Origin: an uncultured Ruminococcus sp.
GTDB lineage: Bacteria > Bacillota > Clostridia > Oscillospirales > Acutalibacteraceae
DNA: 8,036 bases
Direction of reading: 5' to 3'
Assembly: GCA_946414115.1 (NCBI GenBank)
Contig: CAMKNF010000090.1
Span: 1 to 8,036, forward strand
Shown piece by piece: positions 5,454 through 8,036 of the stretch. A program made the translations under genes and the position numbers. The notes beneath the pieces were generated by a model, which saw nothing but the letters and a program-made list of their open reading frames with translations, made no database searches and was not told the origin of the DNA. Within the stretch, counting starts at the first letter, position 1, and each line of letters starts with the position of its first letter.

Positions 5454-7991
5454 ATGAAAACAAAAATTTCTCGTATCGGCAAAAAGTCATTGTCTGTTAT
5501 CATTGCTTTAATGATGATAGTTTCCACAATGTTCGTCGGTATGGTTACAACAAATGCTGCTACAGCAGAGAGCGACTCTGTTGGTGCAAGCACAAGTGAT
5601 TGGTATATTCATTATAAAGCTGGAAGTGATGATTTAGGTTCATTTGCTCATACTAAGTTAGATTCGTCCTATCAATTCACTTATACTCATAAAAATAACG
5701 GCTGGTTTTATTTTAATATCAATCAGGATGATTCTAACGCAAAAGTGAATACTTGGTTTAAAAAAGACACTGTTGCTTCAAGTCTTACAATAGATAATTC
5801 TGTGACTACTTATAATCCTGCTTATGAGAGTAAGGAAAATGGCGGAACTTATTTTATAGGAATCAATCTTCCTGATAACCCTCAGCAAGATATTACAATT
5901 ACCTTTGATCCTGTTGAAAAAAAAGTTACTGTTTCAAAAGCCGGCTCAACCACAAAATCATTTGCTGTTAAATTCGGATACGGTGGCACAGGTAAAGGTA
6001 CTGTAACTGCTGTAAAAACAGATGACTCAACACCACTTAATACAGGTGATACCGTTGAAAGCGGTACAAGCGTTACATTTACAGCAACAGCCGGTACAAA
6101 CAGCACATTTGACGGTTGGTATAGTGATCCTTCTTGCACAACAGAAATTTTCGGTGCAGATCAATCAAGTACAACATATACAAAAACTGTAACTGCTCCA
6201 ACAAATGTATATGCAAAGTTCACATCAACCGCAACCCCGACAGCCAAATACTACATTGGTGGTCGTTTCAGAGTAAGAGTAAAGGATTCTTCAGGTAGTA
6301 TTCATACAACAATTGAAGATGGTACTTATAACGGTGATTGGAATCCTGGATGTACAGCATCTTATTTTAAGATGATAGAGAATCCCAACATATCCGGTGA
6401 ATATATTCTTGAAACAAATATGACTACTTCAGAATTATCTCAGAATATAGGCAAAAATAGTTATAATCCTTATTTTATAATCCATACTGGTTCTGGTTTA
6501 AGTAATTTTTATGGTAGAACTCTAAATACTACTACTACGTTGCACGAATGTCAAAAATACACAAGTGATAATAAAGTAACGTTGGATAATTGCAGTAATT
6601 CTAGCGATGCCGCCGAAAAGCAGTTTTTAAAATTTACTGATACTGATGGCACTTATGCCTCAAAAGGCAATGTAACACTTCACTTTAATCCTACAACAAG
6701 AGAATTCTACTACACAACCGACGGCACATCAACACCCGGCGACTTCAAAATAGTTGACAAAACTGCTGCCAACGGTTCGCTTTCGTTCACCACTGAGGGT
6801 AAAGATAGCGGCACAGCAAGTGCAGAAGATGTAGTAACGGTTACCGCAACACCCGACAAGTATTTTGAATGTACAACAATAGTTGTAACTTATAAAGACA
6901 GCAAAAAAGTTTCGCATAATATTGATGCAACTAAGACAGCGGCAAATACATTCACATTCGCTGTTCCCTCAGGTCTTACAACAGCTGATATTAAGGATAA
7001 GGAAATTACTGTAAAGGGTACATTTACTCTTACTTCATCAGGTAAGTTAGATTATGTCAAAGATCAGGGCAACGGCTTGTACATTGATGTTGCTCCCACA
7101 CAGAAAGACACTACTGCAACTCTTATTAAGTGGAACAACTATAAGGGCCAAGATCAGGGTACAAACAACCCCTACACATTCTACGTTCCGAAGAATGTTA
7201 ATCTTGCAAATGCTGTAATCTATAACACTACTGGTAGTCAGATTACACTTGGCGAAAAAACAATCAATAATAATGAAAAAGCAGAAGGCGTCAACCTAAC
7301 AGTTGGAAATAACACAATCACCGGTGGTTCTGTAAACAATGTTAAAGTTATGCAAGGTTCAACCGATGCAATGTTCCTTCACACTACTAACAAGGATGGC
7401 ACTGATTTTGACCTTCCGACAAAAAGAAATTGGATGACTGATAATGGTGTTACTGATAAAGATGCAGCTGATTATAAAGCTACAATAAAATCTTCCGGCG
7501 GTAGTTGCACTACAATGGATAATACTTCAAACACTGCAAACTTCTCCTCAGCTATGGGACTTGATACCGTAAAGGGTAGAGGTAACTCCTCTTGGAAAGC
7601 AAGTGCAACAATGTTTGGTAAATACGCATTCAATATGAAGCTTAAATCAAAAACAAATCTTTTAGGTATGGACAGCACTGAATCAGAGGGCGCAAAGAGC
7701 TGGTGCTTGCTTGCAAACAATGCCGATGAATCAATGCTCCGTAACGCACTTACATATCAGCTCGCTTCTGAAATCGGACTTCTTTATTCTCCCGAATTTA
7801 GATTTGTTGACATCTACGACAACGGCGAATATATGGGTTCATACCTCGTTACCGAAAAGGTAGACGTAGGTTCAAGCAAACTCGTTAAGGGTAAAAGCTT
7901 TGAGGATATTAATGAAACAGCAGCAGGTACTGTTGTAGAAGATACCGTAACTGATCAGAAGTATTCATACGGTGACGAAACTCATGAAATG
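5454..7991 (+). CDS. Secreted multi-domain CotH-type kinase, 3'-truncated
   Basis: 846 codons are present before the adapter and no stop is reached. ATG 5454 follows a strong GGAGGT. Residues 1 to about 38 form a Sec signal peptide (basic start, SVIIALMMIVSTMFVG core, cleavage near NAATA). An unassigned beta-rich module covers about 50-165. About 170-256 is a divergent InlB-B-repeat-like unit (GTVTAVKT, SGTSVTFTATAG, FDGWYSD, VYAKF). A second unassigned module covers about 266-420, and a second InlB-like unit about 431-528. The CotH domain carries KGRGNSSW (707-714), NMKLKSKTNLLGM (727-739), WCLLANNADESMLRN (750-764) and EYMGSYLVTEKVD (792-804). CotH of Bacillus is an atypical kinase that phosphorylates spore coat proteins. 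Related domains occur in secreted and cellulosomal proteins of ruminococci. The C-terminal part of the kinase and any dockerin or sortase signal are lost, so activity and anchoring cannot be judged. Confidence 0.88.
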
Positions 7992-8036
7992 AGATCGGAA
8001 GAGCACACGTCTGAACTCCAGTCACCATCAAGTATC
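7992..8036. other. Illumina index adapter, not genomic
   Basis: The 34-base core starts AGATCGGAAGAGC at 7992, followed by the 8-base index CATCAAGT (8026-8033) and ATC, the start of the next adapter segment. It is the reverse complement of bases 1-44. The CotH-type frame stays open through it, but those 15 codons are artefactual. The A at 7992 is probably the A-tail of library preparation. Confidence 0.98.

Noticed and set aside
5390..5599. 69-codon + strand frame over the CotH-type gene start
   Set aside because: It overlaps the signal-peptide region in another frame and has no binding site; the 5454 frame has a strong site and recognisable domains.
7472..7720. 82-codon minus-strand frame
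   Set aside because: It is antisense to the conserved CotH motifs KGRGNSSW and NMKLKSKTNLLGM, so it is a shadow.

Overview
This is a 7,947-base genomic fragment (45-7991) from an anaerobic, spore-lineage Firmicute, most likely a gut Ruminococcus-type clostridium. It is flanked on both sides by sequencing-library adapter. The taxonomic guess rests on the SpoIIM-like and CotH-like genes, a lysine-led signal peptide typical of Ruminococcaceae exoproteins, moderate-to-low GC with strong GGAGG-type ribosome binding sites, and GTAGGG-headed palindromic intergenic repeats of a kind common in Clostridia. It is inference, not a database match. Bases 1-44 and 7992-8036 are Illumina index-side adapter in inverted orientation, both with the same 8-base index. 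The two end genes are therefore cut by the contig limits, not by biology.

Left part (45-4643, all + strand). The 3' two-thirds of a pyrroline-5-carboxylate reductase gene (proC) is followed, after a short leader that can fold over a start codon, by five closely spaced genes. These are a SpoIIM-like five-helix membrane protein, a DUF624/YesL-like multi-pass protein with a charged cytosolic tail, two single-pass anchored proteins that share a small C-terminal beta-rich domain ending in a IINYxxYD(V/I)YF signature, and a family-3 membrane acyltransferase. Junctions are tight (26 nt, a 1-nt TAATG overlap, 12 nt), except for 147 nt between the two paralogues that hold palindromic repeats. The set looks like one envelope-related transcription unit ending at a hairpin/T7 terminator directly after the acyltransferase stop codon. 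How the genes act together is unknown; membrane or cell-surface modification is the safest reading.

Middle part (4644-5453). There is no gene here. The first 320 bases are packed with short palindromes of one family (GTAGGG or GTAGCG followed by a hairpin), two of which look like intrinsic terminators. They are followed by about 310 bases of extremely AT-rich DNA, a near-consensus extended -10 promoter (TTGAAA, 17 nt, TATAAT) and a roughly 147-nt leader with possible secondary structure.

Right part (5454-7991). An open-ended gene encodes a large secreted protein: a signal peptide, beta-rich modules including two divergent InlB-B-repeat-like units, then the N-terminal part of a CotH-type kinase domain (KGRGNSSW, NxxDxSxxRN, EYMGSYLVTEKVD). 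The rest of the domain and any C-terminal anchor or dockerin lie beyond the contig.
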